Positions 16,220 to 25,446 of a DNA stretch of 64,000 nt are shown here, piece by piece (position 1 is the stretch's first letter; the number at the start of each line of letters is the position of its first letter). A program made the translations under genes and the position numbers. Where the stretch lies: positions 620,001 through 684,000 of the forward strand of contig NZ_JAJKFK010000001.1 of NCBI RefSeq assembly GCF_021653975.1. Direction: 5' to 3'. This DNA is from Amycolatopsis sp. GM8 (lineage in GTDB: Bacteria > Actinomycetota > Actinomycetes > Mycobacteriales > Pseudonocardiaceae). The notes beneath the pieces are model-generated. The model made no database searches, had not been told where the DNA came from, and was given only the letters and a program-made list of their open reading frames with translations.

Positions 16220-17478
16220 TTCTTGCGGGGCCAGTTGGAAAAGTCCGGCAGCAGCGGTATGACCGTGCGTTCCTTCCAGCAGCCGTACCAGACTCCGGCG
16301 CCGTAGCTGAGATCGTCGGCGATTCGGCGCGGATCCCTGAGGTGACGCGAAAGCGCGAGTGCGAGGATCAGGCGGCCACGCCTCGTGGTCGCCAGCAGCG
16401 GTATCGCGACCGGACCCCAGGTGCGGGTGAGCGCGTCGGCGAAGTAGCGGCCCGCACCGACATGCCCGCGCAGGGCGATGGCCAGCGCTTCCCGCGTGGG
16501 CACGCCGAGTGGTTCGAGCTTGCGGGGCAGCAGTGCGGCTGTGCCGAGCGCGACGGCCACGCCGAGGCCAGGCCGGCGAGCCGCCACCAATCCCCAGGCC
16601 AGGGCCGTCCAGCCGGAAACCCGCAGGGGCGCCATCGCCTGGTGGCCGTGCCGCTTCGCGAGCGGTGCGGCCGACGTGCCGTAGTCGAAACGCTGTTTCG
16701 CCCAGGCACGCCACGTCTTCCGGGGCGCGTGCCACACCTCGGACTCCGGTTCGTACCGGACGCGGCCGGGCAACCGCCAGACGAAGTCGACGTCCTCACC
16801 GAAGCGCAGCCCCTCGTCGAAACCCGCTTCCTTCGCCGCCGAGGTGCGCACGACGAGCGCGGCGGTGGGCACGTACGTCACTCGCCGCCCAGGCCCGACC
16901 ACCGCAGCTGCGTCGCCGAGATCGAGCGCGGACCGGGTCCGCTCGTACCGGTCGAGCGCGGATTTTCCCGGTGTGCTGCGGATTCGCGGGGCGACCGCGA
17001 CCACCGACGGGTCCTCGAAATGCGGCAGCACGGCGGTGAGCCAGCCCGGCTGGGGCTCGGTGTCGGCGTCGAGGAACGCGGTCAGCTCAGTGCTGACCTG
17101 CGCCAGCCCGGTGTTGCGCGCGGCGGCCGGGCCGCGGGCGACCGGATGTCGCACGGCGGCGCCGGGGATCGGCGTCCGGGACCCGTCGTCGATCACCACG
17201 TCGGCCGGCGGCAGCGATTCGGGGTCCCGGGCGGGGACGACGACGGTCACGTCCGCGGACGTCAGGCGTGCCTTGGGGTACCACGGGTTCGCGATGCCCG
17301 CGTCGACGAGCCGGTCCGCGAGCTTGCGCTGTTGTGGCGTGTCGGCGACTTCGGCGCCGTGGCGCCAGTCCTCGACCAGCCGGGCGCCGGTCTTCGACAG
17401 TCGCAGGACTCGCAGTGGTGCGCCGCCGATCAGCGTCTGGCCGAGGATCCGGGTGCCCGGATCGATGCGGAGCTTCAC
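16216..17478 (-). CDS. mftF: mycofactocin glycosyltransferase MftF
   Basis: A 420-residue family 2 glycosyltransferase. The GT-A segments are VTVVVPARD, then DVVIDDGS, FLDADTEP (the DxD metal motif) and GEDVDFVWRLP (the ED acceptor-base motif). Two or more hydrophobic helices follow in the C-terminal third (around WTALAWGLVAARRPGLGVAV and beyond), so it is membrane-associated. MftF adds oligo-beta-1,4-glucose to premycofactocin. The GTG start overlaps the SDR stop (GTGA) and the gene's end overlaps mftE. Confidence 0.92.
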   Translation of the reverse strand: MKLRIDPGTRILGQTLIGGAPLRVLRLSKTGARLVEDWRHGAEVADTPQQRKLADRLVDAGIANPWYPKARLTSADVTVVVPARDPESLPPADVVIDDGSRTPIPGAAVRHPVARGPAAARNTGLAQVSTELTAFLDADTEPQPGWLTAVLPHFEDPSVVAVAPRIRSTPGKSALDRYERTRSALDLGDAAAVVGPGRRVTYVPTAALVVRTSAAKEAGFDEGLRFGEDVDFVWRLPGRVRYEPESEVWHAPRKTWRAWAKQRFDYGTSAAPLAKRHGHQAMAPLRVSGWTALAWGLVAARRPGLGVAVALGTAALLPRKLEPLGVPTREALAIALRGHVGAGRYFADALTRTWGPVAIPLLATTRRGRLILALALSRHLRDPRRIADDLSYGAGVWYGCWKERTVIPLLPDFSNWPRKK

Positions 17479-18257
17479 GCCGTGAACCCCCCGTCGGCGT
17501 GCACCACCGTGCCGGTGATCGCCGAGGACTGCTCGCCGCACAGCCAGCACACCGCGGCCGCGACCTCCTCGGGTTCCAGCAACCGTTCGACGAGCTGGTG
17601 CTGCGAAAACTCCTCGACGTCGGCGAGGTCGTAGAGCGCGGCGCTGGCGTCGAGCATCGCCGTGCGCGTCGAACCCGGGGACACGGCCGTCGCGGTGACC
17701 CCCGTGCCGCGCAGGTCCGTGGCCAGGCCCTTGATCAGGCCCACGACCGCGTGTTTCGCCGCGTTGTAGCCCGCCAGGTGCCAGAGCCCCTTGTGCGCGG
17801 CCGCGGAGGCGAGCGCGACGAACCGGCCCGACCGCGGTTCTGGCCGCCTCAGCAACGCGGGCACGGCTGCCCTGGCGAGGTTGAAGACCCCGCGGACACC
17901 GGTGTCGAACAACGTGTCCCACTCGGTGTCCGTGGTCTCCCACAACGGTTTCCCGCCCGCCATGAGCGCGGCCGCGCCGACCGCCGCGTCCAGGCCGCCG
18001 AATTCCCGTTCCGCGAGCGCCACGGCTTCGGTCAGCTGGTCCTGCTCCCGGGCATCGGCGACGACGTCGAGCACCTGGCCCGGCCACCGCTTCGCGAGCG
18101 CTTCGAGATCTTCCTTGCGCCCCAAGGAATACGGCACACCCGGGAGATCCGCGGCGAGGTCCGCGGCGACGACCTGCCAGCCATCGGCGGCGAGCCGGTC
18201 GACCACCGCCGCGCCGATCCCGCGCGCGGCCCCGGTCACGAGCGCGACGCGAGTCAT
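17475..18257 (-). CDS. mycofactocin-coupled short-chain dehydrogenase
   Basis: A 260-residue SDR with the Rossmann signature TGAARGIG at the N-terminus, a catalytic serine in LASAAAHKG and the YNAAKHA (Y-x3-K) motif. The segment between the coenzyme and catalytic parts is shorter and more Ala-rich than in typical SDRs. Position inside the operon, with ATGA overlap to etfB upstream and GTGA overlap to mftF downstream, marks it as one of the mycofactocin-coupled SDR nicotinoproteins, whose NAD(H) is non-exchangeable and recycled by mycofactocin. Substrate unknown. Confidence 0.85.
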   Translation of the reverse strand: MTRVALVTGAARGIGAAVVDRLAADGWQVVAADLAADLPGVPYSLGRKEDLEALAKRWPGQVLDVVADAREQDQLTEAVALAEREFGGLDAAVGAAALMAGGKPLWETTDTEWDTLFDTGVRGVFNLARAAVPALLRRPEPRSGRFVALASAAAHKGLWHLAGYNAAKHAVVGLIKGLATDLRGTGVTATAVSPGSTRTAMLDASAALYDLADVEEFSQHQLVERLLEPEEVAAAVCWLCGEQSSAITGTVVHADGGFTA

Positions 18258-19081
18258 GGCGTGTATCCGTGCCGGCGTAGGTAGTCGAGCAGCTCGCGGG
18301 CGGCCTCTTCCACGGTCGCGGGCCGTAGGAGCGCCGGCGGGGTGCGTTCGATGAGCGCGCCGGTGAGCGCGAGCATTCGCTGGTGCGGCTCGGATCCCAC
18401 CGGCGCGGGCAGCGCGCGCGGCCGTGGCCGGAACGCCTTCGCGGTGCCCGCACGCAGGTAGCGGAGCGATCCCGCGTGCGCGACCGGGATCCGTGCCGTG
18501 CGGGCGGCGATCGTCGCCGGCAGCGGCGCGCGGCGCAGCGTGGTGCCGGCCGGTTCGACCGAGCACACCGCGGGCGCGCCGAAGACCAGCCGTTCCCGGC
18601 GGCCGCCGTCGAGCCGTCGGACCGCCCGCAGCCCGCCGTCGACCGCTTCGAGTTCGATGAGGCCGAGCGCCTGGCAGGCGCCGAGCCGCTGGGCCAGGAA
18701 TGCCGGGGTGGCACCGGTTCCGCGGTCGGCCGAATGGTCGCCGCAGACGATGACGTCGGGCCGGTCGGGCAGGCCGTCCAGCAGCAGCCGCGCGGTTTCG
18801 CTGCCGTCCTCGGTGACCGTGGCGGCCGGGCCTTCGACGCGGACCACCTCGTGCGCGCCGACGGAAAGCGCTTCCCGGAGCATCTCCTCGGCTTCGACCG
18901 GGCCGACGGTCATGGCCAGGCAGCGGCCGTCGAAAGCTTCGGCGATGCGCAACGCGTGTTCGAGCGCGGCACGGTCGGCGGCGCTCGCCCCGCTGGTCCG
19001 TGCGTCGGTCCGGACCTCTCCGGTGAGCGGGTCGACGGCGGCGCGCTGATCGCTCCAGCGCAGGGCGGCCACGATCAACAT
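18254..19081 (-). CDS. etfB: mycofactocin-associated electron transfer flavoprotein beta subunit
   Basis: A 275-residue ETF beta-like protein. It shows the ETF fold: the SADRAALEHALRIAE segment, VGAHEVVRV, a VIVCGDHSADRGTG segment corresponding to the adenosine-binding loop of the family, and LAQRLGACQALG. With the EtfA gene 1.6 kb upstream it would form a heterodimer that accepts electrons from flavin dehydrogenases. It is more diverged than housekeeping EtfB, as expected for the mycofactocin-linked type. Three bases after the fixX stop; ATGA overlap with the SDR. Confidence 0.8.
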   Translation of the reverse strand: MLIVAALRWSDQRAAVDPLTGEVRTDARTSGASAADRAALEHALRIAEAFDGRCLAMTVGPVEAEEMLREALSVGAHEVVRVEGPAATVTEDGSETARLLLDGLPDRPDVIVCGDHSADRGTGATPAFLAQRLGACQALGLIELEAVDGGLRAVRRLDGGRRERLVFGAPAVCSVEPAGTTLRRAPLPATIAARTARIPVAHAGSLRYLRAGTAKAFRPRPRALPAPVGSEPHQRMLALTGALIERTPPALLRPATVEEAARELLDYLRRHGYTP

Positions 19082-19084
19082 CGG

Positions 19085-19384
19085 CTATCCCCTCTTGAAG
19101 ACGACACCGTAGCCTCCGTCGGGATAGCTCCAGCTGATCGCGCCCTCGCCGTCGCAGACCTGGTAACAGGTACCGCATTCGAAGCACTGCTCGTAGTTGA
19201 AGAGAATACCGCCTTCGCTCGTCGGAACGAAGAGATCCGCGGGGCAGGCGTGCACGCACGCCTTGGTCGTGCACGAGCGGCAAACATCGGTATCCACGGT
19301 GATGTGCGGGCGTTCCGCCACCCGGAACTCCACTGTGGACATGACGTCCTCGAAGGCGGCTTCGGCATACCGCCGATCGGTCAT
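19085..19384 (-). CDS. fixX: FixX-like ferredoxin
   Basis: A 99-residue ferredoxin-like protein with CRSCTTKACVHACPADLF and CFECGTCYQVC, together the cysteine pattern of FixX and of the C-terminal [4Fe-4S] domain of ETF-quinone oxidoreductase. It supplies the iron-sulfur centre to the adjacent FixC protein. The start ATG at 19384 overlaps the fixC stop (ATGA); a second Met sixteen residues in is an alternative start. Confidence 0.88.
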   Translation of the reverse strand: MTDRRYAEAAFEDVMSTVEFRVAERPHITVDTDVCRSCTTKACVHACPADLFVPTSEGGILFNYEQCFECGTCYQVCDGEGAISWSYPDGGYGVVFKRG

Positions 19385-20733
19385 CGCAATCCTCGCATCC
19401 CGGTCCAGCCGTCGCGTAGCAGATCGCGCAGGCGTACCCCGTTGTCCCTCGTGGCGCGGCGCAACAGCTTGCGCAGGCCAGGTTTCGGCAGCGGATTGTC
19501 CACTTGGAACATTCCCTGCACCAGATCGCACACCAGCCCCGGATACCGCTGCTGCATCCGGTCCGAGAGCACCAGGCCCGGGAAATCGCGCAGTTTCCGG
19601 TGGTCGGTGAGCACGAACGACCGTTCCAGCATCGTGCGGTACCCGGCGAGGCCGGTCTTGCTCACGTCGCCGGACTTCACCGCCGCGGCCGCCGCGCGGC
19701 CGGCGTACATGCCCGCGCCGATCGCGAAGTTCACGCCCTCCAGCCAGATTCCGGCCGCGAGGCACATCGCCGCCGCGTCGCCCGCGACCAGCATCCCGTC
19801 GCCGATCAGCTCGGGCATCGCGTGGTAGCCGCCCTCGGGAATCAGGTGCGCGGAGTACTCGATCTGCTCGCCGCCCTTGATCAGCGGCGCGATCGCGGGA
19901 TGCCGCTTGAGCTCCGCGATCAGGTCCTCGGGCCGGGTTTTCGCCTTGCTGACCCCGGTGAGCGCGAGCACGACGCCGATGCTGACCGAATCCAGGTTGG
20001 TGTACAGGAAACCGCCGCCGGGGATACCGCCTGTGCAGCCCAGCATCTCGATGTCCACGCCGTCGCGGCCGCTGATGGCGAACCGGTCTTCGATGGTCTG
20101 GCGCGGCAGGGCGAGGGTCTGCTTCACGCCGAGCGTCAGGTGTTCCGCTTCGTGGCCGGTCTTGTACATCCCGGCTTCCTTGGCCAGGAACGAGTTCACG
20201 CCGTCACAGGCGATCACCACGCCTGCGGTGAGGTCGCCGTCGGGGCGGTCGGTACGCACGCCGACGACCGCGCCGGTCCGGTCGCGCAGCAGGCTGGTGA
20301 CCACAGTGGACGGTACGAGCACCGCGCCCGCTTCGACGGCCTGCTCGGCAAGCCACGAGTCCAGGTCCGCCCGGTGTGCGGTGGCCCCGTTGTACGGCGG
20401 CTTCCCCCAGTCCTGGGTGCGGAAGTCGACGGTGAGCGCCTGCGTCGGCGTCATGACCATGGTGGAGCGGCGGGTGACCCAGCGCTGCACCGGCATGTGC
20501 TCCCACCAGCGCGGCACCAGCTCGTCGAGGATGCGGCCGTAGACCACACCGCCGTAGACGTTCTTCGCACCGGGGAAAGGACCTCGCTCGACCAGCGCGA
20601 CCGAATGCCCGGCCCGCGCGACTTCCAGCGCGGCCGCCGACCCGGCCGGGCCGGCGCCCACCACGATGACGTCGAAGGTCTTCGTCGTCTCATCGACCAC
20701 AGTGGACAGTGATCCGGGTCCCGCGTAGGTCAT
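19381..20733 (-). CDS. fixC: FixC-like ETF-quinone oxidoreductase flavoprotein
   Basis: A 450-residue FAD protein of the FixC/ETF-QO family. The dinucleotide-binding motif VVGAGPAGSAAALEVARAG lies near residue 25, GPFPGAKNVYGG follows, and the second FAD segment LIGDGMLVAGDAAAMC lies near residue 315. Together with FixX it transfers electrons from the EtfAB pair to membrane quinone. It is sandwiched by ATGA overlaps between etfA and fixX, so all are made in step. Confidence 0.9.
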   Translation of the reverse strand: MTYAGPGSLSTVVDETTKTFDVIVVGAGPAGSAAALEVARAGHSVALVERGPFPGAKNVYGGVVYGRILDELVPRWWEHMPVQRWVTRRSTMVMTPTQALTVDFRTQDWGKPPYNGATAHRADLDSWLAEQAVEAGAVLVPSTVVTSLLRDRTGAVVGVRTDRPDGDLTAGVVIACDGVNSFLAKEAGMYKTGHEAEHLTLGVKQTLALPRQTIEDRFAISGRDGVDIEMLGCTGGIPGGGFLYTNLDSVSIGVVLALTGVSKAKTRPEDLIAELKRHPAIAPLIKGGEQIEYSAHLIPEGGYHAMPELIGDGMLVAGDAAAMCLAAGIWLEGVNFAIGAGMYAGRAAAAAVKSGDVSKTGLAGYRTMLERSFVLTDHRKLRDFPGLVLSDRMQQRYPGLVCDLVQGMFQVDNPLPKPGLRKLLRRATRDNGVRLRDLLRDGWTGMRGLR

Positions 20734-21620
20734 CGCACCTCCAGGATCCGGGCCAGCTCGGCGAGTACGGCGGGCGCGTCGGCGACGATGCCGAGATCGG
20801 CCATCGCGGTCATCGGGCAGGACGGGTCGGTGTTGACGCTGACGATGTGCGCCGGGTCGCCGAGCCCGCCGAGGTGTTGCGCGGCACCGGAAATACCGAA
20901 CGCGACATACAGTTCGGGATGCACGACGACCCCGGTGGTGCCGATCTGGCGCTGGTAGCCGGTCCAGCCCGCGTCGGTCACCACGCGGGTCGCGCCGAGG
21001 GAGGCACCCATCGCGTTCGCGACCTTGCCGAGCAGTTCCACGGCTGCCGCGTCACCGAGCCCGGCGCCGGCGCCGAAGATCCTGGGCGCTTCTGCCAGAT
21101 CCACCGTGCCGGCCTCCGGGTCGAGCACCTCGACCACGGTCACGTCCGGTGCTTCGACCTCGGGCAGCTCGATCTCCTGCAGGATGGTCTCCTGGGCGGG
21201 AGCGCTGCCGCGCACCCCGGGCTGCAGGGTCGCGACGAACGGCCCATCGGCGATGAGGTCGACGCACACCCGGCCGCCCCAGCGCGCGACTTCCGCACCC
21301 TGTTCGGTCACCCGGATCGCGCCCGCCAGCAGTGGCCTGCCGAGTTCGGCGGCCAGGCGCGGCGCGAGATCGCGGCCATCCGGCGAGGCGGGCAACAGAA
21401 TCCGAGCCGCGTCAAGGACTCTTGCCAGCTGGCGGGCCCAGCGCCCGGGCGCGAACGTGCCGTTCTCGGCAAGAGAGCCGGCGCTCAAGGAGGGCAGCTC
21501 GCCGGCCGCCTCCTTGACACCGGTGCCGACGAGCACCGCCGCACCGCCGGCTTCGGCGACGGTCTCGTCCGCGCCGAGCGGCAGTACCCCGTCGCGGACG
21601 ACGATCACCGCGAGCGTCAT
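20730..21620 (-). CDS. etfA: mycofactocin-associated electron transfer flavoprotein alpha subunit
   Basis: A 296-residue ETF alpha. The C-terminal FAD domain is well preserved: GAGAGLGDAAAVELLGKVA, then VVTDAGWTGYQRQIGTTG, LYVAFGISGAAQH and IVSVNTDPSCPMTAMAD. The N-terminal half is Ala-rich and less conserved. It pairs with the etfB product. ATGA overlaps on both sides tie it to the upstream FadH/OYE gene and to fixC. This placement suggests that electrons from the FadH/OYE flavoenzymes or from reduced mycofactocin pass to the ETF. Confidence 0.88.
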   Translation of the reverse strand: MTLAVIVVRDGVLPLGADETVAEAGGAAVLVGTGVKEAAGELPSLSAGSLAENGTFAPGRWARQLARVLDAARILLPASPDGRDLAPRLAAELGRPLLAGAIRVTEQGAEVARWGGRVCVDLIADGPFVATLQPGVRGSAPAQETILQEIELPEVEAPDVTVVEVLDPEAGTVDLAEAPRIFGAGAGLGDAAAVELLGKVANAMGASLGATRVVTDAGWTGYQRQIGTTGVVVHPELYVAFGISGAAQHLGGLGDPAHIVSVNTDPSCPMTAMADLGIVADAPAVLAELARILEVR

Positions 21621-23575
21621 AGGGCCACCCCCACCCGGTGGCCCTCGATGACCGCGGCGTGCGCGCGGCGCGGTGTGACGCAGTCGCCGGCGCGGTACAC
21701 CGGGAACGGCGCGCCTTTCAGCTCCTGCCACAGCTCGTCCTCGGGCGCCTGATGGGTCGCGCACACCACCCAGTCGCAGGTTCGCTCGGTGGTCACGCCG
21801 GTCGTGTGGGTCAGCACCTGCAACACGATACGACCATCCACTTCGGACGCGCCGAGGATGACTTCGTCCGTGTGCTGGCGGATTCCCTTGGCGTGCGCCC
21901 GGACATTGAAGGTCTCCATGTCCAGCGTCACACCGAGGTCCTGGCCGACGACCATGCCCGAGGTGGTGATGCGGACCGAGCAGCCGCGGTCGGCGAGCAG
22001 CTCGGCGACCGAAGTCGCCTGGTGGAACCCGAGATCGTCGAGCACGACGACCTCGCCGTCCGGGGTCGCGCGGCCCTCCAGCACGTCCCGCACGTCCACG
22101 ACACGCTCCAGATCGCCCGCCCAGTAAGGTTTCTTCGGCTTCGCGCCGGTCGCGAGCACGACGGCGTCCGGCGACTCGGACCGCAGCAGCTCGGCCGACG
22201 CCTCGGCGCCGGTCTTGATGTCGACGCCGTAGCGCTGGCATTCGGCGAGCAGATTCCGTACCACGTCGAGGAACTCGGCCCGGCTCGGCACGCTCGCGGC
22301 GAGCGTGACCTGACCGCCGGTGGTTTCGTTGCGCTCGAACAAGGTCACGTGATGCCCGCGCTGTGCCGCCGTGGACGCCGCCTGCAGGCCGGCGGGTCCG
22401 CCGCCGACCACGAGCACTCGCTGCGGTCTGGGTCCCGGCATCGGCAACGGCACGCTTTCCTTGCCGGTGCGCGGGTTTTCGATGCAGCCCAGCCAGCGGT
22501 TGAGGCCCATCCGGCCGACGCATTCCTGGTTGCACGACAGGCAGGTCCGGATCTCCGTCGCGTGCCCGGCGCGGGCCTTCGCGACGAAATCGGCGTCCGC
22601 GATCTGGCCGCGCACCACGCCGACGAGATCACAGTGCCCTTCGGCGAGGGCGCGTTCGGCCTGCACCGGGTCCTTGATCCGGCCTACGCCGATCACCGGC
22701 AGCCGCACCGCGTCACGGATCGCGTTCGCGATGAAGAGCGCGTAACCCGGCGGGATCGCCATCGACGCCTCGATCATGAACAGCGTCGAAGTGGCCACGC
22801 CGATCGAGGTGTTGATGTAGTCGACCTTGCCGGTCGCTTCGACCAGCTTCGCGACCTCGACCGCTTCGTCGATCGTGGTTCCGCCCTCGATCAGTTCGTC
22901 GCCGCACAACCGCACGCCGAGGGCGCGCTCCGGGCCGATGGCCTCGCGGACGGCGTCGATGATCTCCAGCAGGATCCGGGCCCGGTTATGCAGCGAGCCG
23001 CCGTACGCGTCGGTGCGTTTGTTCGTTGCGGGGGAAAGGAACCCGCGCACGATCGACGAGTGCGAGCACTGCAGTTCGACACCGTCGAACCCGCCTTCGG
23101 CGCAGTGCCCGGCGACCGTTCCGTAGCCCGCGACCACTTCCGCGATCTCGCGTGCGTCGATCGCCTTCGGGACTTCGCGGAACATCGGGTCGGGCACCGG
23201 AGAGGGCGCCCACACCGGCAGCCGTGAGTACATTGAGGACGCTTGGCCGCCGTTGTGGTTGAGCTGCGCCAGAATCGGGGTGCCGTGGGCGTGCACCGCC
23301 TCGGTGATGCGCCGGTAGCCGGGGATCACCTCGCGGTGGAAGCCGTGGATGAGCTTCTCGTACGGCCAGTCCGTGACGTGCGTCGAGTGTTCCTCGGTGA
23401 TGATCAGGCCCGCGCCGCCGGCCGCGCGCGCCGCGTAGTACTCGGCGTGCTGCTCGCTGGGCAGCCCGTCCTGCGCGTAGTTCGTCAGGTGCGCGGAGAA
23501 CACGATCCTGTTGCGCACCACCAACGGCCCGACCCGCAGGGGCGAGAACAGGTACCGGTAACGTCCGCCGCTCAT
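21617..23575 (-). CDS. mycofactocin-system FadH/OYE-family flavoenzyme 1
   Basis: A 652-residue protein of the 2,4-dienoyl-CoA reductase/old yellow enzyme family: an N-terminal FMN-binding TIM barrel (about 1-340), a [4Fe-4S] loop with four cysteines (CLSCNQECVG and a fourth Cys in WLGCIENP), and a C-terminal FAD/NAD(P) half with VVGGGPAGLQAASTAAQRGH. Enzymes of this build move hydride from NAD(P)H to FMN through FAD and the cluster. Its position between mftC and etfA, with ATGA overlaps, matches the FadH/OYE proteins often found in mycofactocin clusters; their exact step is not settled. Confidence 0.85.
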   Translation of the reverse strand: MSGGRYRYLFSPLRVGPLVVRNRIVFSAHLTNYAQDGLPSEQHAEYYAARAAGGAGLIITEEHSTHVTDWPYEKLIHGFHREVIPGYRRITEAVHAHGTPILAQLNHNGGQASSMYSRLPVWAPSPVPDPMFREVPKAIDAREIAEVVAGYGTVAGHCAEGGFDGVELQCSHSSIVRGFLSPATNKRTDAYGGSLHNRARILLEIIDAVREAIGPERALGVRLCGDELIEGGTTIDEAVEVAKLVEATGKVDYINTSIGVATSTLFMIEASMAIPPGYALFIANAIRDAVRLPVIGVGRIKDPVQAERALAEGHCDLVGVVRGQIADADFVAKARAGHATEIRTCLSCNQECVGRMGLNRWLGCIENPRTGKESVPLPMPGPRPQRVLVVGGGPAGLQAASTAAQRGHHVTLFERNETTGGQVTLAASVPSRAEFLDVVRNLLAECQRYGVDIKTGAEASAELLRSESPDAVVLATGAKPKKPYWAGDLERVVDVRDVLEGRATPDGEVVVLDDLGFHQATSVAELLADRGCSVRITTSGMVVGQDLGVTLDMETFNVRAHAKGIRQHTDEVILGASEVDGRIVLQVLTHTTGVTTERTCDWVVCATHQAPEDELWQELKGAPFPVYRAGDCVTPRRAHAAVIEGHRVGVAL

Positions 23576-25446
23576 ACCAGCGCTCCTGCCGAGATGGCCA
23601 TCGCCGCGCGACGGCCTTCGAGAATCGCCTCGTGCACCGTTCGCGGGGCGACGCAGTCACCGGCCCGGTGCGGGCCAGGCAGGGTGTCGGGCAGTCGATG
23701 TCCACAGTGGACGACAGCCGCACACTCCAGCTCGCGGCGCTCGGCGGTGAAGACGTCTTCCAGGACCACGTGCCCGGCATAGACTTCCCGGAGCAGTGAC
23801 CGTTTGGCGAGCGTGACGCCCGCCTGCTGCAGCCGGGTGTTCGCGTCGGCAAGGTCACCGGTCAGCGCGAGCTGGGTGCCGACCACCTGGTCCTGGCTGA
23901 CGATCGTGGTCGCTTTCCCTTGCGAGGCCAGGAGTTCCGCGATCCCGACGCCGACGAAGTCACCGACCGGGTCGGCTACCACGATCGGTCCGTCCGGCAG
24001 CTGCGCCCCGGCCAGCAGGTCGACGACGTCGACGACGGTTCCGCCGTGCACGGCGTAGTTGCGAGGCCCCGCAACGGATCCGGTCGCGACGATGGCGTCG
24101 TGCGGCACGTCGGTCACCTCGACGCCGGTCCGCACGGTCACACCCAGGCGGTGGACCTCGCTCTCCAGCCAATCGGCGAGCTTCCCGAGCCGCGCGCGGC
24201 CGCCGACGTTCGCCGCGAGCCGCAGCATGCCGCCGAGCCGGTCGGTGCGCTCGCGCAACTCGACCCGGTGCCCGCGCAGCGCGAGCACGCGCGCGGCCTC
24301 CAGCCCGGCCGGACCGCCGCCGATCACCAGCACGTCGCGCGGGGCGTCGTGGCCGTCCGCCACGTCCTCGGTTTCGTGGCCACTGTGCGGTTCGCCGATA
24401 CAGCTGACGATCGGGTTGCGGTTGTCACGCACGCGGCACTTCTGGTTGGACAGCACACAAGGACGCGGTTGCGCGCCCGCCCGCACCTTGGCCACCAGTT
24501 CGGGTTCGGCGATCTGCGCGCGGGTCATCTCGACCAGGTTCGCGACGCCGTCGTCCAACGCCTGCCGCGCCTGCGCGGGGTCGACGACGCTGCCCTGCAA
24601 CGCGGTCAGCGTGCGCCCCTCGACGGCTTCGGTGATGCGGCGGCACAGGTCGAGGTTGAAGCCGGGCTCGGTGTGCAGGTCCGGCCGGGTCGCCGACGCG
24701 CTCATCGCCGAGCCACGCACCGGCACGAGGTAGTCCACCAGCTCGGCCAGATCGCGGGCGAGGACCGCGGCCTGTTCCGGGGTCAGCCCGGCCCACGGCG
24801 CCAGCTCGTCGCAGGACAGCCGCAGGCCGACAATCCCGCCGGACTCCCGGACCGCGCCCAGCACCTCGCGGAGCAGCCGTGACTTGTCGGTGCCGTACTC
24901 GTCGCCCCGCTGGTTGGTCAGCCCGGAGGAGAACTGGCGCAGCAACGAATACTGACCGGCGTCGATCTCGACACCGTCCATTCCGGACTCCGCCGCCAGC
25001 GCCGCGGAATCACGGAAACCGGCGACAAGCGCGTTGATCTCGTCGTCTTCCATCTCCATCGGCAGTTCGCGGCTCGCCACGTCCGGTACCCGCGAGGGCG
25101 CCCACAGCGCGGACTGCCCGAAGGCCGACGATCCCTGCGAACCGGTGTGCCCGAGCCCGGCCAGGACCAGCGTGCCGTGCGGCCGGCAGGCGTCCACTGT
25201 GGACGACCAGCCGGGTCCGCACAGCGCGGCCAACGGTGCGCGCTCGTACGGCCAGTCGGAGTCGTGCACGCTCGCGGTCTCCGTCACTATGACGCCCGCC
25301 CCACCCGCGGCCCGCGCGGCGTAGTACGCGACGTGCCGGTCGGACAACACGCGCCCGCGGGCGAGGTTCGTCTCGTGCGGTCCGAAGAGCACGCGGCTCG
25401 GCGCGGTCCGGCCCGCGATCTCGATCGGGTCGGTGATCGGGCTCAT
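23572..25446 (-). CDS. mycofactocin-system FadH/OYE-family flavoenzyme 2, altered Fe-S loop
   Basis: A 624-residue relative of the previous protein with the same order of FMN barrel, iron-sulfur loop and FAD/NAD domain (VIGGGPAGLEAARVLALRGH). The cluster loop reads RPCVLSNQKC with a later Cys in VSCIGEP: compared with CLSCNQEC of its neighbour the second cysteine is a serine, so only three of four ligands remain. The barrel is shorter too. It may have lost or changed its cluster. ATG at 25446 overlaps the mftC stop (ATGA) and its own stop overlaps the next gene. It occupies the place next to mftC where mftD sits in mycobacteria. Confidence 0.85.
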   Translation of the reverse strand: MSPITDPIEIAGRTAPSRVLFGPHETNLARGRVLSDRHVAYYAARAAGGAGVIVTETASVHDSDWPYERAPLAALCGPGWSSTVDACRPHGTLVLAGLGHTGSQGSSAFGQSALWAPSRVPDVASRELPMEMEDDEINALVAGFRDSAALAAESGMDGVEIDAGQYSLLRQFSSGLTNQRGDEYGTDKSRLLREVLGAVRESGGIVGLRLSCDELAPWAGLTPEQAAVLARDLAELVDYLVPVRGSAMSASATRPDLHTEPGFNLDLCRRITEAVEGRTLTALQGSVVDPAQARQALDDGVANLVEMTRAQIAEPELVAKVRAGAQPRPCVLSNQKCRVRDNRNPIVSCIGEPHSGHETEDVADGHDAPRDVLVIGGGPAGLEAARVLALRGHRVELRERTDRLGGMLRLAANVGGRARLGKLADWLESEVHRLGVTVRTGVEVTDVPHDAIVATGSVAGPRNYAVHGGTVVDVVDLLAGAQLPDGPIVVADPVGDFVGVGIAELLASQGKATTIVSQDQVVGTQLALTGDLADANTRLQQAGVTLAKRSLLREVYAGHVVLEDVFTAERRELECAAVVHCGHRLPDTLPGPHRAGDCVAPRTVHEAILEGRRAAMAISAGALV

